Positions 62,276 through 64,000 of a DNA stretch of 64,000 nucleotides are shown in pieces. Source of the DNA: Conchocele bisecta (taxonomy: Eukaryota > Mollusca > Bivalvia > Lucinida > Thyasiridae); the NCBI GenBank assembly GCA_029237695.1, contig CM055274.1, forward strand, positions 70,918,828 to 70,982,827. Reading direction: 5' to 3'. Under the pieces are notes generated by a model, which saw only the letters and a program-made list of their open reading frames with translations, made no database searches and was not told where the DNA came from. The stretch's first letter is position 1; the number at the start of each line of letters is the position of its first letter. Both the position numbers and the translations under genes were made by a program.

Positions 62276-64000
62276 TTGATGTACACCGTCAATGTAATTT
62301 ACTTAACAAATAACACAATCAAGAGATCCATGATAATCGATAAACACAATTACCAAACAAGTGCGGTTTCAATGAACCTGTATATTGGTTTCAACGACTG
62401 CGCCAGTACTTTCTCTGTCCACGATACAACCGAATTCCAGAGACATCCAGCAGGCATCATTGATGCTGGCAGCAGTCAGTCCTGTATCGGTAGTGTTATG
62501 ATCCCTCGTCTTATATCCAAGCAGACTAAACCTGCGAGGAATACTCTATTAATTCCTCTATTACACTATACTGGTCCTAAAAAGAGCATCCACTGCTGTG
62601 GCCACTATCAAAGCTAGCGGAAATAGTACACTGAGGTAGCTGCCCGCCAGGCCAGTCTAGCAGCTGTCACGGAAAATGATGTCACGTGGCTTAGCTGTCT
62701 CAGTCTGGGTCCAGACTAGCAAACTAGCCAGAGGTAGTGGTGTACTCAAAGGTGCAAGTTCCTACATGTTTGAGCCTATGATTGATGCCCAACCCTCTCA
62801 CCCAGATACTATTCTCACAACACCTGCTTACATGCAGCAGTCACTGGTGGATATGGGGATGAAACACGTTCATCTGAGCATGGACATGCAGCTATTTTCT
62901 GCGACCAAGCAAATATGCTGGTATCAGCCAATGCAGTTCCAGAATGTAGTCCTTCATCCAGGAGGAATGCATATTATACAGTCATTCAACAGCTGTATTG
63001 CAAAATTAATGAAGGGCTCAGCTATTGAAACGTATATTGCTGCCGCATACCGTGGCCTGACAGGTATATAACGGTAAGTCCTGGGTGAAACCCATGAGGG
63101 CATTCCGGAACCCAACAGCGGCTCTATTGAGGCGGTTTCTATCTACAGGCCCGAAGCCATTGGAGCAGATAGATCGGTATCTGGAAACTGCTCGCCTCCA
63201 CCTGACTGGTACTCACTGGGTAGATAGCTTCCTTCTCCCGAGACTCATTGTCCACCAATTTGAGTGTACAATGAGAGAAGCAGATATATATTTCATGGAA
63301 CGCATGCCGACAGACATTTTACTCGCTGGACAAACACAATATGCACGATATCTTACCCAATACCTTCTGGAGATGCGTTCACTTGATACTGAAACGGAGT
63401 CTCAGCTGACCAATTTGGAGAAGAGACCGCTATCAATATAGGAAAAGGGTCTCTCAAGGGCATGCCTTTATCTCCTAAACTTGTTAGTGAGTGGATCGAC
63501 GACTTCCCCATTACCCTACATGTGTCTGACAATGTTTACTGTATATAGTATGCTAACTCATGAGATCAGTCCACACAGACACAGTACAAGGAGGAGATGA
63601 AGCATCGCCGTATATTGGATGCAGATGACGGGGCTTTTGTTGAAGCAGAGGTGGAGAAATATCCTCATCCACTGAAAGTCCACCGTCCTATTTTGTACAA
63701 TGCTGAAGTGAATGTGGCTGATTATCTCGATATTGGATCAGCATTGGACAGCAAATACATCAGCAGTCTCCCATGCGGATTCTATGACCCTATTAGACAA
63801 GAGCAAACAAATAGTGCCAGTCATCGATATTGAAACCATTTTTTCTACGTCTTTTGTTGATTGTTCAACGGAGGAGGCAGCTGGAACTTGGGCCATTGGT
63901 CCACTATGAACTTTGTGCTGTACCACCATTGCTTATCGACGAGCAGGGTTGCTTCCACAAAGACAATAAATCGGCGCTAACAAAGCGTCTCGGTGGTATT
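62276..64000 (+). pseudogene. Decayed copy 2 of the multi-copy gene family, runs off the window
   Basis: Covers the middle of the family: AGSSQSCIGSVMIPRLISK (about 62455), YMFEPMIDAQPSHPD, MGMKHVHLSMDMQLF, NVVLHPGGMHIIQSFNSCI (62766-62995), AARLHLTG..WVDSFLLPR-type text (63085-63441), VSEWIDDFPITLHV (about 63482), VADYLDIGSALDSKYISSLP, CGFYDPIRQEQT (63714-63815), and beyond a frame change DIETIF ... LELGPLVHYELC ... LIDEQGCF to the edge. Stops and frame changes at about 62615, 63070, 63440, 63548 and 63831 show decay. Copy 1 lacks this middle part, so the two together outline more of the family. The end lies outside the window. Confidence 0.65.

Overview
The window looks like animal nuclear DNA, most likely from a heterodont bivalve mollusc. 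It is AT-rich and sparse in genes. It is crowded with short fold-back DNA elements, Helitron/Helentron-type elements carrying tandem repeats, a tRNA-derived SINE, LINE tails and G-homopolymers. Both candidate host genes are split by introns with GT-AG borders and matching phases. No prokaryotic operon structure, rRNA gene or CRISPR array is seen. The species call rests on repeat style and is an inference.

Layout. 1-15.8 kb: repeats only. A 2-kb Helentron-like element (1851-3881) sits inside an array of a CGTGGCCACG palindrome, and a 1.1-kb Helitron-like element (8797-9909) has a matching empty site near 48.67 kb. 15.8-27.6 kb: remains of a protein-primed DNA polymerase B element (Polinton/Maverick or adintovirus-like) present as two facing, near-identical, differently damaged copies. 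Between them lie two related small helix-turn-helix genes and one broken minus-strand ORF. The right copy is itself split by a 3.4-kb tandem-repeat Helentron. 27.6-35.7 kb: repeats, including a SINE with an 11-bp target duplication and several long hairpins.

35.77-45.37 kb (+): a two-exon gene for a small single-pass membrane protein with one immunoglobulin-like domain, whose 8.9-kb intron is full of mobile DNA. 49.09-55.86 kb (-): a four-exon gene, convergent with the first, encoding a C-terminally membrane-anchored protein with a candidate His/Cys pair like that of LRAT/NlpC-P60 (permuted papain) folds. All three of its junctions keep frame, and a pogo-like MITE abuts one splice donor. 56.3-64.0 kb: two decayed copies of a large multi-copy invertebrate gene family (paired Cys/His knuckles, then HEEADT and SDTD motifs). 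The first is flanked by inverted repeats and the second runs off the window end.

The most interesting items are the inverted PolB element with its paired HTH genes, the two convergent membrane-protein genes, the two insertions whose empty sites can be read in this same window, and the flanked decayed multi-copy gene.
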